From: Helianthus annuus
Taxonomy: Eukaryota; Streptophyta; Magnoliopsida; Asterales; Asteraceae
Length of the DNA: 64,000 nt
Reading direction: 5' to 3'
NCBI RefSeq assembly: GCF_002127325.2
Contig: NC_035448.2
Location: 114,477,660 to 114,541,659 of the forward strand
The position numbers and the translations under genes were made by a program. The notes under the pieces were generated by a model. The model was not told the origin of the DNA and made no database searches. It saw only the letters and a list, made by a program, of their open reading frames with translations. Position 1 is the first letter of the stretch; every line of letters begins with the position of its first letter. Shown here one piece after another: positions 11,665-24,094 of this stretch.

Positions 11665-14600
11665 TGTAATATACGAAAATTCAGAAACCCAAAATATTAA
11701 TTATCGATTCATTATTTCGGGTCTTAAACAAAACTTAACACGCTATAAAATCAGTTAGATGAATAGCGACTTTAACCAAACGTTTTACTCACTAAATATT
11801 ATTTGACAATTTTGTATTCTTTTTTTTATATATATAATAGTTTAGAGTTTATTAAAAATTAGACTAAACTAGAAGGTTAGTTGTGAATTTTCTTAAACTT
11901 AGAGTGCTAAATTGGAACTTTACAATTAATTAAATGTAATAACATCACGTATCTTCTAGTTTCCGAAACCACCGTCGAAAATCTGTTCAATTTCCATAAC
12001 TTGCTAACCTTGATTGAAATTATGATTAATGAATTAATTAAATTATTGTTCAAATTGGTAACAAATAATCATCTCGATATTCTTAATAATTATAATAATC
12101 AATATGGGTCTCACAAGTTACGCACACTCTCCATTAAGGTTTCGTAATTGCCATATACCACCGACTCCGTTTCCCATCAGTGCACCGCTACAAATAGCTA
12201 CCACAACCAGTTCCGGTAATCGTTTTCTCTGACCTACGAACAGCCCCGCCACACGCCATGTACCAGAATTGATGCTCACTTTGAGTCGTTTTCTGTTTGA
12301 TCATATGCAAACTCCCAAATCGTTGCTTTCGACCCGTCTTGGTTGACTATTAAGGTACCTAAATCGATCTATCTTTTGATTCGAATATAGATATACGAAT
12401 TCTAGTTACAATAGGATTGTTTCCGGCAACTGAAGTTTATGTTTTTTTTATATTAAAGTTTTTTTTTATAACCTGAATAAATTAAGAAGACCAACTACAA
12501 CACTAACAATGGAGATATAGCAAGAAAGTTCCATTCATGTTTGTTGATTAGAGTTTTAGATGATTTAAACATCAAATTATTAGAACCTTTATAATCTAAG
12601 ATATGAGTTCTCTAAAGAAGGTAAGCATGAGTATTAGTTCTATAAGTTATAGCCTCAGTGATCGGTTTTCGTTTAGCAAATAATTTTGCATTAAAAAAAA
12701 TAAAATAAAAGTATCATCCTTAAGTAACAAATTAGCTTGATAATAGTCTCAGACCTATATTTACTCAAAAGATGACTTCACTAGTTGATTTAGATCCTTT
12801 TTTTTCTTAGGTCATGCATATTTTATTTGTTTAATGACCAAGTTCACAAACCTAGATTAAGATAACTAAGTGGTCACGTAGGTATGCATGTGGATGTACA
12901 CATAGTTGGAATTAAATTAATCTACTAGTCATAGCATAGCTAATATAATAAATTAATTATAACTGTAATTTTAATTATAATATTATGAACCTGTGTAACT
13001 TCTAATCAAATATAGGATTTATTTATCATAACTAATATATATGCTACCAATCTCTTTTCAGGTAAGACTTAAACTAGGGTAATGCAAGTTACGTTCCATT
13101 AGTAGATATACTTATCTCCAATCTTGTAATAGTTAATAACACGATGTGATAATATCGAATGATAGCCTAATAACTAGATAACAATCCAAAATGTTTTGGT
13201 CGCCGGAAATCAATAAGTCAAAGAACCGGATAACCAATATAGTGTTTCAAAAAAAAAAAATAATAACGCGACAATAATGATTATATAGGTTTGTGTACTA
13301 TTTGAAGACGACTTGCTATTGTGTTGCTTTGCTAAACTTAAGGTACGAATTCTGTTTTTCTTTCATCATAGTATACTGGTATTATTCGTTTCTCGTTGAT
13401 ACGGATTCTTTGGTCTTGCTATCATAATATTTTCTATGTCCGTTACTTCGTAGTACGGGTTTTTGTCTCCGTCTTGAAGTGTTATTTTCATGATTTGATA
13501 CCTATATTCGTTTGATATGTGATACCTTATAGGAGTCAGTTTGTATTTCTTTGTTTGTTTACTAGTGTGTTGTAGCATGCCATACCTCAGACTTGTATCA
13601 TGGTCGCATGTTCCTGTTAGTATTATTTTCAGTTGCCTGTGAACTACTTATAAGGCCTTGGTATTTGTACTCTGTCACCCAAGCATGTCTGGCTTGTCGT
13701 TTGGGCGTCAACGGCATGGCACTTATCGTGACAGTGCGTAATCAAAGTTCACGGCGTCTCTAGCTTGTGCTTGTGTAGCACCTTGGCCACTAGAGGCGTA
13801 TAGATCGATCTTAGCTCTGAGTCTGAGTTTGTTTGTCTGGAGATGGAATAATGGGTGAACGCCACACTCACCATCTCATAGGTGCATGGACTAGCTAGCT
13901 GTGTACCAGTCTGTTCTGTTTATGGCTTTAGGTGCTTCCATGTTACACGACTTAGTTTGTTGATAGATTTGTCGTGTAAGTTAGTATATGTTTCTGTATG
14001 TGAATATGTTCAGTATCTGTTCTGATATGTTTTGTACACATCTGATTATGCCTCCGATCATGTATGGGGTTATGCTTCCGATTATGTTCAGTATCTGTTC
14101 TGATATATGTACGCATATGGTTATGTTTCCGATCAGTATTGGGTTAAGTATGCTTCTGACTATGTTCAGTGTCCGATTCTGTTATGTAGCAGTTATGTCT
14201 GTTTTGACTCAGTATCTGTACTGGTTTGTATCAGTTTCATCTCAGTATCAGTCTTGATTAAGATTTAGATCCGGTGTTATACGTTTAGTTTGTATCTGTC
14301 AGTACATGTATTCAGTATTTGATTCAATGTCTGTTCTATTCTTGCCGGTTGATCTGTCTTTATTTCGTGTCGATTCTCTCGATCGGTTTAAGTAATTTTG
14401 TTATAAAAATAGTTATTTTGATTAAATAATAAACTTATGAATATTAATTAATTAAAGATATGAAGTTGAAATCTAAACGTGTATTTAAAGATAATAGTTC
14501 GACCATTCTTTTCTTTTAGAGATCATGGGATTTTAAATGGTATTTATGGGTTAGCTATTTGTTTTGTTTCTGTTTCCCATGTCGTTTTACGGAATGGTCG

Positions 14601-15477
14601 AAAGTGTTTCATTCGGAAATCCAGATTATTTAAATTATTCTATTTTTTTAATATAACTTTTCAAAGTTAGAAAATTAGTTCTTTTTGTCCAATGATGATT
14701 TGCTATGAATATGATAACCTATTTTATTTTGATGAAGTTCATACGTTTAGTATAAGAAAATAGCTTAGCAAAGTATCTTGTTTTAAAATAATAGCATTAT
14801 TAAATGTTGTTTAAACTATTCTATAGTTATTAGTTTTTTTTTTATTTGTTCAAACGTTTCATATATAAACATAAACGATAGGTTAGAAATTTTTATTGTT
14901 GTATGAATACTAGATTATTTAAATGATGTTTTAAAATAAGTCCGTTTATACAAGATAAAATGCTTTTGACATCATGGTCAACGATGTATCAGTTTCTAGT
15001 TTCTACATCGATTTGTGTTGGGTTTGGTAACAGTTATGTATACGTCTACCTTTTGTTTCCGTATCAGTTTTCGTTACAATTTCAGATCGGTTCGTGTAGT
15101 TTTGCATCAGTCATGTGCCTCCATTTGTTTTCAGTAATCTTGTTAATGACCGTTTCAGTTCAGTCTCAGTTCTGCTCTATTCTGTTGTGTTTGGCTTCCG
15201 CTGATATGACTTTACTTGTACTGTAAATTTCTCCGTTACTGAGCAACTTTTGGCTCAGCCGTATTTTTCTTTTTGTGTTTGTCTTATTTGTTTTACAGGC
15301 AATCTGGGATAATATGGGATTTCAGTGAGGAGCGTTAGGAAGTTGCTGACAAAGATTCTTTATTTCAGTAACGTAATAAAATGTAATTAAGATCTTTTAT
15401 TTAATGTTATGGATTGGTTTTTGGTTTTGATATCTGTAAGAGTGACACGTCAGCCCTATTCGGGTCGGGGTGTTACA
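11665..15477 (+). mobile_element. Solo LTR A, 3813 bp
   Basis: It starts TGTAATATACGAAAATTC, resembling the element 1 LTR start, and ends GGGTCGGGGTGTTACA. A perfect 5-bp target duplication ATACA lies at 11660-11664 and 15478-15482. Removing it restores continuous LTR C sequence. No pol, gag or primer-binding site is seen inside. Small frames such as 13988-14257 and 14960-15226 have no recognisable content. An A-rich run lies at about 13250-13260. Confidence 0.88.
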
Positions 15478-16548
15478 ATACAAGTGTTATGTGTTGAAGA
15501 TGATTATGTTGATATAATACTTTCATGTTGTTTTATTCCAAATCTCGACTCTAAGCATACTTGAACTTTAACCCTTATACATTCGGACTCTAAATCTCTA
15601 CTCGTCAACAATTGGATAATCGGAAAGCATATGCAAACTTTGTGAGTATAGTCGAACCCATTTTAATTTTTAAACACTTTTGGGTGCAACACGTATTCTA
15701 TGTAAAAACACTAAACACTTGAAACTTTTTGAATCATATTCTATCCACATGTAAACATGTTCACCTCCCGCTAGTCTATTGGGAGTTAGTCTATGAACGA
15801 TTTGATGCTTGTTAATCTCATATGCTATGTAAACTATTAGTGTCTATATGCTCATTAACTTCGTACAAGCCCACCTTAACAATTATAGCGCTATAGGAGT
15901 AATGCACCGCCCATTAGACTTGGGGTATTGTTAAGTTAAACATGTTACCACCCGCTAAACTCTTGTATTCTCGGGTTTGAACATATAGTGACACTATTCC
16001 AGCGTATTAGTAACTTGCATCATGTCATTTATGTTGGATATGAACACGTTAAACAATTTTATTCTATTTTATGCTATGTAACAAAACTTGTATACTCGCC
16101 AACTTTTTGTTGATTATTTTAATACATGTTGCAGGATGATAGACAAGATGATGCTAAGTGAAGAAACAAGATTTAAGTGGACTTAGAAACACACCTCGAT
16201 TAAACTATTTTGTTGTTGTATAATCGAAACAATGTTGTTTATGTTGAATTCTTGTATTATACTTTAGCAATTTATGAAATTCAGTTTAATTTATATTGTC
16301 ACATAGTGTTATGATGTTTTGAGCAATTTGTTCGTCTCATCCCGATGTTTCCGCCATCGGTTGGGGTGTGACATTACATGTGATCACAAAGTTAACCAAG
16401 GACTTAACAAAGTTTGGTTGTGCCTTGAGGTCCTTAGAAATTATTCTTGAAGGTTAAAAGTGCAATATGGAAGCTTAAAACCATGTTTGGAAGGACCAGG
16501 GGCTGAAATGTAATTAATCGAAACTTGTTTGGCTGGTAACTGAGGTGC

Positions 16549-16594
16549 TGGCGTAGCGCCACCAACAACCCCCTCTGCCGTCGCGCTACGCGAC
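16549..16594 (+). repeat. Palindromic cassette in U3 of element 1
   Basis: TGGCG and CGCCA face each other around TAG at 16549-16561. GTCGCG (16580-16585) faces CGCGAC (16589-16594) around CTA. The cassette ends about 175 bp before the TATA box and corresponds in position to different palindromes in elements 2 and 3. Confidence 0.7.
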
Positions 16595-16770
16595 GACCTT
16601 AGCTGGTCAGATTTCATGTACAGGTGCAAGTTCAGCAAGTTAAACCGACTTAGAAACCTTGTATTCGATTCTAGGGGCTTGTTTGATGGTTTTTCAAGCT
16701 TAGGGACACTTGTAAATGATCAGGGAACATCCATAGACTATTATGGAATGATCTTGTTGCATCTAAAGTC

Positions 16771-17053
16771 CTATATAAGAACCCATTGTTGCAACACTTT
16801 GGCATACACTTTGAAAACCATTCAAACTCAACTTCTTGAGATTCCTGGAGCTCAAGCACACTTCCTAGGGATTCTTAGTCGTGCTTAGGACTATTGTAAG
16901 CTTCCTTAACCTTCCTTAATTCAGTTTTGCTTAGTTATTTAGCCTAAAGTCAAACCGTCGTAATTAAGGTTTGACTTCGTCATTAACCTTAATTTGTTCA
17001 GTCAAATCTCTAATTGAAAGTACCTATGAGTTGGTAATTATGTGGGTAATAAA
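16771..17053 (+). promoter_or_regulatory. Promoter and R-region landmarks of element 1
   Basis: TATA box CTATATAAGA lies at 16771-16780. A splice-donor-like GTAAGC is at 16896-16901. A hairpin at 16950-16974 has arms TCAAACC and GGTTTGA. The polyadenylation signal AATAAA is at 17048-17053. Spacing (donor to hairpin 54, hairpin to AATAAA 98) is nearly identical in elements 2 and 3. That these are TATA, donor and poly(A) signals is inferred from consensus and conservation. Confidence 0.7.
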
Positions 17054-19537
17054 CCCTTAAAAGGGCACCCTCTGATTCCCATTCTAACTAGGTCAATTGT
17101 CGGGTCAAAGCTAATCTTAAAAAGTCAACAGAAAGCTTATTTTCAAATAAATGCATGATTAGCAATATAGAAGTCATGCAACCTATTTTATCATTAATAT
17201 AACTTGGTAATTAATGTAAGAACATGTCTAAACACGTTCAACTCGACAATTTTCAGTGTAAGCTCGGTTCGGAACCGAAAGTCGCAAAAGTAGACTTTTG
17301 CTTTGACTTTCAGTTCTGACCCATTAGAGCATAGTTTATTAATGTCTTAGAGCCTTATTAGGACCAGGTTTTTGAAATAAGTATAACCCTCTGTGATTAT
17401 ACAACTTGGTTCATTAGTTATCCGATTCATACGCATATTTCCGTTAAATGCCTAAATGTTGACTATTATGCCCATATGACCTTAAAACATGAATTTTGAA
17501 AATGTAAAAGAGCAGAAACCTTAGTTACTGATTTATAAACTTGTACCTAAAATTTGACATCAGTTTGAGGTCTAGATTAAGAGTTATGCTCATTAGCGTA
17601 ATTAGAAAGCTTTTTAGTAATTAAACGGCGTAATTAGCGAATAGCCTATCTAAACCCAAAATTTTGATACAAAACTTTTTACCCGCTGATATAAAATAAT
17701 ATTTTGGGATTCTTGGAGATTTTTATTTATTTTTAGGCTAAGCATAACATAGAGTTCTAAGCTTGATCCGGTAATTGTCGGTTTTGCCCTTTTAGGCCAT
17801 AAAATGAGTTTTACCAATCCTTTAGTTACCAAACCTTTTTCTACTGATCCAATATGATAAATAGAATATGTTATGCCTTTTGGAGTATTAAAAACATCAG
17901 CTTTTCTTATAAAACCTGGAAATCGCTTAAAATCGCTTTTTTACGCGTTTTAAACGCATAATATGTATCAAAACCATTTTACATATGTAAGACTTGATAC
18001 CTACTGATGTTTTAAGTAAATTTTTATACTTTAGCAGTAAGCAAAAGTTTTAAACTCAGATTTCCAGATTTGACATTTAAACCTTAGGTGAAATTACCAA
18101 AATGCCCCTTCAGTGGATAGTATGGTTAGAAATGATAAATTTCACATATAGGTTATACCCTACTGATATAACTTAGTAAATTAACTATTTTTACTGATTA
18201 CATCAGACCCGAAACTCAGAATTATATTTAAACTCTTTTATAACCTTTTAAATGACCAAAATGCCCTTACGGGGCAAAATTTGAGTTTAAATTCATTTGG
18301 GGAATAATAGAAGATATCTTACTGATATCACAATATATTTAAGACATATTAACTTAGGAACCTGCATATGACTCATTTGGTTACCGTTACGCATTTTCGC
18401 GTTCGGATCGGCTTATGTGACTAGTTTGCATAAATTAGCCGAAACGGGTCAAACCATATCGTTTTCATCTCAAAATCCAGAATGTGTTTAGTTTACCCAT
18501 ATTAAACAAGTCTCCAAGCTTGTCGGGTCAAAACCACATTCTAAACCAGTCTTCGCCTTATCATGCGTTTGAACCGTGTCTACCTTTTGAAAACTAACCG
18601 GTCTAAGTCTAGACTTGATTAAAGACCCGTTGGGATTCTAATAGGTTATTAAAAACCTTCGTTCCAGATTAGGAGCCCAGTAAAAGCTACGTGCAGTTGT
18701 TGTATTTGATTTATACTTTGCTCAGGTAAATACTCTTAACTTATTTTCCCTATACGGGCTTGGGATACAGTATTATAATAATACCGCTTGGTCGGGTATG
18801 TAATCATTTAAATCGGATTATGATTGATGTATTTACATAACTCGTTTTATTCTGTATTATTTGGTGTATGGCATTTGGGGGTTAAATGACCATGTCCCGG
18901 ATATCCTTGGCATCATTCAAAGAAATGGCCACGACCTAAGGACGAGGTGTAGGCGTACACCTGACAGTTGCATTATGTAAAAACTGGTAATCCACTTAAA
19001 AGAATCAACCTTGTGGGCATTATAAATGTGGCGTGTCAGTTAATCTTGTCCGGCCCTACAAACCGGCCCTGATGGACGTCAAATAAGTAAAACTGTATAC
19101 AAGATTATTTTTAAATAATTGTCCCAAGTTATAAAAGATATTTTTGCCTAAGTGTATTCAAATAAATTTTTAAACATTTTCAAAATGAGTCAGTTAAGTT
19201 GTATTTACCAGTGTAAACTGACGTATTTTCCAAAAAGGCTAAGTGCAGGTACTATACGTAATAGGCTGGCTACTACAGGCATCAATAATCAAGTCTCGCA
19301 AGCTCTAGATGTTAAAGTCTGTTGAACTATGTTTCTTTCTTTTTGATCTGCCTGTGGATCCGTTACAATCCATTTTGTGATACATTGATATTACTGAATA
19401 ATCGGTTTGTAATGAGATTCATCTTTTGCTTCTGCTGTGCATTTAAAATTGTGTTGTTTGACTATGACGATATCAACTACGTCACGATACTCCCCACCAG
19501 GCCCACCGGTAATACGTGGAAATATCGGGGTGTGACA

Positions 19538-20472
19538 ATTTGTTTTCGTTTGAGCTATTCTTCTGACTCTATGACTTCTTCCATCATTTACACGTCGGTT
19601 TGTTCTTCGCTTAGCGTTATCCGGTTCATACTTATTTTTCTTTACAGCCCGTTACCTGGGTTTGCATCTTCCTTTATTATCAAACACTTTACTTATTTGG
19701 TTTGAACACCGAGCTTTCTTTTTATTAGCGACCCTTAGGTCCGTCTTTTTTTTTAACGTCACGAAGGTCCATTTCTTAAGCCTTATTCGGTAAAACCACT
19801 ACGATTGTTATATAACCTTTGGGGTTTACCCATTTTCGTTCTATCACTTTTAAAATGTTAATTTTACTACTCCTTTATACAATCACACCCATTAATGTGA
19901 TCATTGTTCTTTCTCATAAGGATTTAATTACTAACGTGTTACTTGGATGGTTACCCATACCCAAGTTTCTAAATCCGCATTTAACGATACTTTCATATTC
20001 GCAGTGGTGAATAATACGTATCATTCATTTAGTTTTCCTTGAGGATATTTCCCGCCCAAGTCTTAGTTTCTCATTCTTAGCCTTAGTCCATTGTCTAATT
20101 GTTGCCCAACGTTGTCTTAATGAAATTTTAATACGTGTACCTGCAATACTCACCCCAATGGGCTTTCTCTCAACTCGTTAATCTTTTCTTTCTCTGCCGT
20201 CATCATGGTGACTTATAGCCTTTCCATTATTCCGGGTTAAACGGCTTCGGTAGTCTTTCCGACTTTCCCATAGATCCTTTCGTGCATCCCCTCAGTCATG
20301 AGGGATACCGTATCGTTGCCAACTATGGTTGATATCATATTGTAACAATAATAGAAATCAATTCATTTCATTTTATTATTCCATGTCGTTGTATGGAATT
20401 TTCCCACATCGTTTATCAATATAAACGATGTTTCTACATGTTTTTATTTGGTTTGGCCAAGTCATTTACTAC
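19538..20472 (-). other. Distal leader of element D, no gene seen
   Basis: This is AT-rich sequence with no domain-bearing reading frame on either strand. It holds the junction with element 1 at 19537/19538. Confidence 0.5.
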
Positions 20473-20700
20473 TATTGCAAATTCCGGGTTCGAGTGTAAT
20501 TATACTCCTTCCCAACACAACATTTATTCACTTCATTAAGTTCCCGGGTTCGAGTGTACGCACACTCCCTCCCAACACAACATTTATTCACCTCATTAAG
20601 TTCTCGGGTTCGAGTGTACGCACACTCCTTCCCATTATGACACTTATATTTTATTGCATTCCCGGGTTCGAGTGTACGCACACTCCTTCCCATTGCAATA
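20473..20700 (-). repeat. Tandem array of four 60-bp units in the leader of element D
   Basis: Units begin in phase at about 20473, 20533, 20593 and 20651. Each carries the plus-strand core CCGGGTTCGAGTGT followed by a facing half, so GAGTGT pairs with ACACTC around ACGC. The first unit has GAGTGT facing ATACTC, which still pairs through a G-U. The GGTTCGAGTG part resembles a Pol III B-box, probably by chance. A diverged copy lies near 21328-21362. Confidence 0.85.
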
Positions 20701-20751
20701 TTTATCGAATGTACTTTTACCTCGGTTTCACATACTCTCCATTATTTATTT

Positions 20752-20790
20752 ATTTATATATATACTTATATATATATATATATATATTTT
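20752..20790. repeat. TA-rich microsatellite
   Basis: Alternating TA runs are broken by a CT and end in a T-run. Confidence 0.85.
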
Positions 20791-21474
20791 TTCTTTTACA
20801 TAATTCATTCATTTCACTAATCATATATGCCCATATGCAACTATCGTTCATTATGTGAATTATTGCATTCTACTTGTCTTATCGTAATTTATAGCGTGTA
20901 CCTGATTGATACTCGCCCTGATGTACTCCGTTGTCTCAAGTCATCACTTGATTTAGATTCTTTGCTAGCATGTTCGTTGTCATGCTTCCGAACCTTCCTC
21001 CATTTAGATTATTTATCTCCCATCATCTTTAGATGCGGTCATCATATCATTCGAACATTTTCCAATTTATTATTAATCTTGCTATTCAATGTTGCCCGTA
21101 TTGTTATACGAGGCATTCAAATGTACTTATTTCATAAGTACTTATTTTATAATCAATCTATGGTTAGGATTTATACTGCCTAATCATCTTTTATCAACAC
21201 TAGACCTCTCAAATTTGTAATGTTTATGTCAATATTAAACATTTCATTTTATAACATACGCATCATTCGCTTTAGTTTAGCCAAGTTTTACCACTTGCTT
21301 AAACCATTCATGTTTAATGCACTTTCCGCGTTTGAGTGTGTCTTAACACGCACTTCTCGTGCACATCAAATCAATTTCCTTTTTCTAATATTCAAATAAA
21401 ATCTACTAAATGACTAATTCTTACCGGATGTTTGATCAAGCTTCGAACTGAACACACTTTGTTAAAAACCTTGA

Positions 21475-21487
21475 GCTCTGATTACCA
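21475..21487 (-). other. Primer-binding site of element D
   Basis: On the minus strand TGGTAATCAGAGC follows three bases after the LTR end. It is the initiator-Met primer site with one extra A. It fixes the element's orientation. Confidence 0.75.
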
Positions 21488-21490
21488 ACT

Positions 21491-24094
21491 TGTTACGCCC
21501 ATCTTAATTTAATAAGAAATTACTACTAAATATGCATTTAGCTTGCGTAAATACGGATTAACAAAAGCTTGTTATGTTTAATATCCATACATGATTAGGG
21601 TATTTAAAATAAATATCCCTACTAATTTAAAACGTTCCGACGATAAGTAAGTTTTTACAAAATGAACATTGTCTAAAACAAATTCGATTAGTGCGGAAGC
21701 TTCAAAAAGTTGTGTTCGGTTCTTGGATTCATGCTTGATCGCCATCCGGAAAGTCCCCATCTTCACCTAAAGTCAAAACCACTTAAATTGTTAGTTTTGA
21801 CATTGATATAGTGCGTATAAACAAGTTCCAGCATCAAATCATTAAAATAAAATAAAAATTTACAAATGGCCCTGTCGCGTGTCGGGTGTCGCGCCAGGTG
21901 TCCTTCATTCTGTCGCGTGTCGCGACGGCTCTCGCGTGTTGCACCGGATCCATGTGATCCTGTCGCGTGGCGCGGGGGATACCATTTTCCAGCAGGTGTA
22001 GGTTTGTGACCTGCATTTCCTGCCGAGTTCCGTTTTTCACAATTCCAACTTTAAATTTGCATAACTCTCTATCTAAGTGTCCGTTTTAGGTGATTCTTTT
22101 TCCTACGCGTCCGTAATTAAATTACCAACGCATCTATCATGTTTATTGTATCAAAAATTGAGCTTACGGACTGAAAGTCAATAAATCCCTAACATATTTG
22201 TTCGACCCGCATAGTTTTGCACTAAAACTATCATTAATATTTTTATGACCACAAGGCTTATTTTACCCATCTTCCGGGGCTTACGATCATTGGCGTTTCA
22301 TTACCAATTCCACGGTTTACGCTTTTATAATCTACAATCGCCAAGGGATCTTTCAATAATTTCATAGTATCGATTCAACACACAGTTATTTGACTCGTTT
22401 GTCTGAATTATGGAGTCCACCATTTCAACAATAACCAAACGTTTTCTAATCTAGTTTTGACCGTTCAATTAAGTAGTGATCATCGCCACTTTAACTAATA
22501 CAAAACCTTATTCTAAAATCCAACTTTGAATACTACAATATCAAATTATCATAATGTAACGAAACAAGTTACATACTTACATAATTCATCAACATTGGTT
22601 TCTAACCATAATTACCCATTCCCGGGCTTGTCAATCTTAGCGTATCACGTCCATTCTATGGTTTATGCTTTTATAACTCAAATTTAGCGAGTGACGTTTA
22701 AGTCACTTCGAACACTACCATTTCGACCATTATTTGTCCCGTTTGGTTGTCTAATGGAATTCACCATTTCATCAACATACCAAACTCGTTACCCCCAATA
22801 TTTTGACCCATTTCTTTATCTAGTGAGTTACATCACTTTATTTACATTCCATACATGACTAATTAAACAATATTATCAACCAACATATCTAATTAACTAT
22901 TTTGACCCGTTTGGTTTGTCGAGTGAATTCCATCACTTCTTAGGCTTACCAAACGCTTGCAATTTCACTTTTTCAACATCATACGTATTCCAACTGTTTA
23001 TTTTGAACCGTTTGGTTTTCGAGTGAATTCCATCACTTCTTAGGCTTACCAAACACAACTATTTCTGCTATTTCAACATTAACATATCTACGACTAGGCT
23101 TGTCTACGTAAATGTAAAGAGATGACAAGTCGCGTACCTTTAAAGCGTTTCCTTCAAGCGTGTGTCCGCTCTGGCTTGTCCACTTGAAGACTCGATTCCT
23201 TGCCTATAGAGTTCAATCAACGATTCGTTTAGAACTCTATTCATGTCATATAACGCATAATTCACAACATCATTCAAATATGTGTTTTGTTACGAATTTC
23301 AACATTTAATTTTCTCTTAGGCATCTTAACAAACACCTTATGGGCATCGTTTTATAAAACCATTATCAAGATCATGACTAACTATTTAGCCCAAAATTAA
23401 ACAATTTTTGCAAGTTCATTATATCTAGTATGCATAATAACATCTAGATTCACTTCATGTAAGTCAACAACACTCTTTAAAATCAAATTCTTAGTGTTCT
23501 TTATCATTCTACAAAACCCATTTTACACTTAGATGGGTGACCATGAATTTCACAATTATGAACATCAATTCAACAAGTATTTGACTAGGGTTTACTCCTA
23601 GCCATATTTTCGTTACTAATTTCATCTAAACATCAATCATGCAAGTTCAGATTTCGATTTCCTAGGTTCATCAAGAATTCAAGAAGTAACCAAAATACGA
23701 AATTCAACATACCTTGCGATCCCCTCACTTGAGTGATCACTAGATTGATCTTGGTTTTTTATTTGAACTTGAATTGCCTTCTCAATTTGATCAATTTTGT
23801 GAGTTATGGTTGAACTTTTGAGAGCCCTTTCTTGGCTCTGTGGATCGCACGACTAGAACACACACTTAGGTGTTTGTTTTGGTGTTTGGTTTTTAATTTA
23901 ATTAAAACCTTTTTCACTTTTGCCAAGTTTAGCCCCTCTACAATTCAATAATTTTTTATAAAGGGTGTTTTAACCTTGTTTTCTTATTAATATAAGGCTT
24001 ATGATTAACTAGGTTACTTATTCCTAGTTACTTTATCTTGACCATAACCGACTTTTAATTTATAATATAAAATTTATATTTTTGGGGTGTTACA
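21491..24094 (-). repeat. 5' LTR of element D, about 2.6 kb
   Basis: On the minus strand it starts TGTAACACCCC at 24094 and ends GGGCGTAACA at 21491. A palindrome-rich patch at 21871-21985 has several TCGCG cores, including GTCGCG facing CGCGAC around TGT (21912-21926). Two near-identical stretches near 22911-22937 and 23007-23047 share the GAGTGAATTCCATCACTTCT core. No gene is seen. Confidence 0.8.

Larger units (their letters stand above)
7902..16373 (+). mobile_element. Solo LTR C, interrupted by solo LTRs B and A
   Basis: It begins TGTAACGCCCTGC at 7902 and ends TTGGGGTGTGACA at 16373. Its flanks are TTACT (7897-7901) and TTACA (16374-16378), a 5-bp target duplication with one mismatch. 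Removing B, A and their duplications leaves about 2.5 kb of LTR sequence with no coding or primer-binding site, so this is a solo LTR from recombination. A TATA-like CTATATAAAC lies at 8641-8650. Its last bases closely match the U5 end of element E (a CCGCCATCGGTTGGGGTGTG core), so the two families are related. Confidence 0.8.
1..19537 (+). mobile_element. Element 1: Tekay-type Ty3/gypsy chromovirus, degenerate, with nested insertions
   Basis: The order is 5' LTR (truncated by the window), tRNA-iMet primer-binding site, leader, gag-pol pseudogene, polypurine tract, and a 3' LTR split by solo LTR C. The 5' LTR at 1-1874 aligns base for base with 17666-19537, with roughly 97% identity by eye. 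The LTR starts TGTAACACC and ends GGTGTGACA. The pol order protease, RT, RNase H, integrase and a C-terminal chromodomain-like region places it in the chromoviruses, and the sequence style resembles the Tekay/Del clade. The right-hand target duplication would be ATTTG at 19538-19542; the left one is outside the window. The element is inserted in the leader of element D. Confidence 0.9.
16374..19537 (+). repeat. 3' LTR of element 1, right part
   Basis: It resumes the 3' LTR after solo LTR C and ends GGTGTGACA at 19537. From 17666 on it matches the 5' LTR at the start of the window. It carries the only copy in the window of this element's U3/R landmarks. Confidence 0.9.
19538..24094 (-). mobile_element. 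Element D: LTR retrotransposon, 5' LTR and leader only
   Basis: It is read on the minus strand: a 5' LTR at 24094-21491, a primer-binding site, then about 1.9 kb of non-coding leader cut at 19538 by element 1. Its gag-pol should lie left of the window, beyond element 1. It interrupts the gag pseudogene of element E, whose first bases after it are TCTGG (24095-24099). Its family cannot be set without pol, though the tRNA-iMet-like primer site suits many plant gypsy and copia elements. Confidence 0.75.

Noticed and set aside
20480..20700. GGTTCGAGTG cores as Pol III B-boxes or tRNA genes
   Set aside because: There is no A-box at suitable spacing and the unit repeats every 60 bp, which fits a tandem repeat better.
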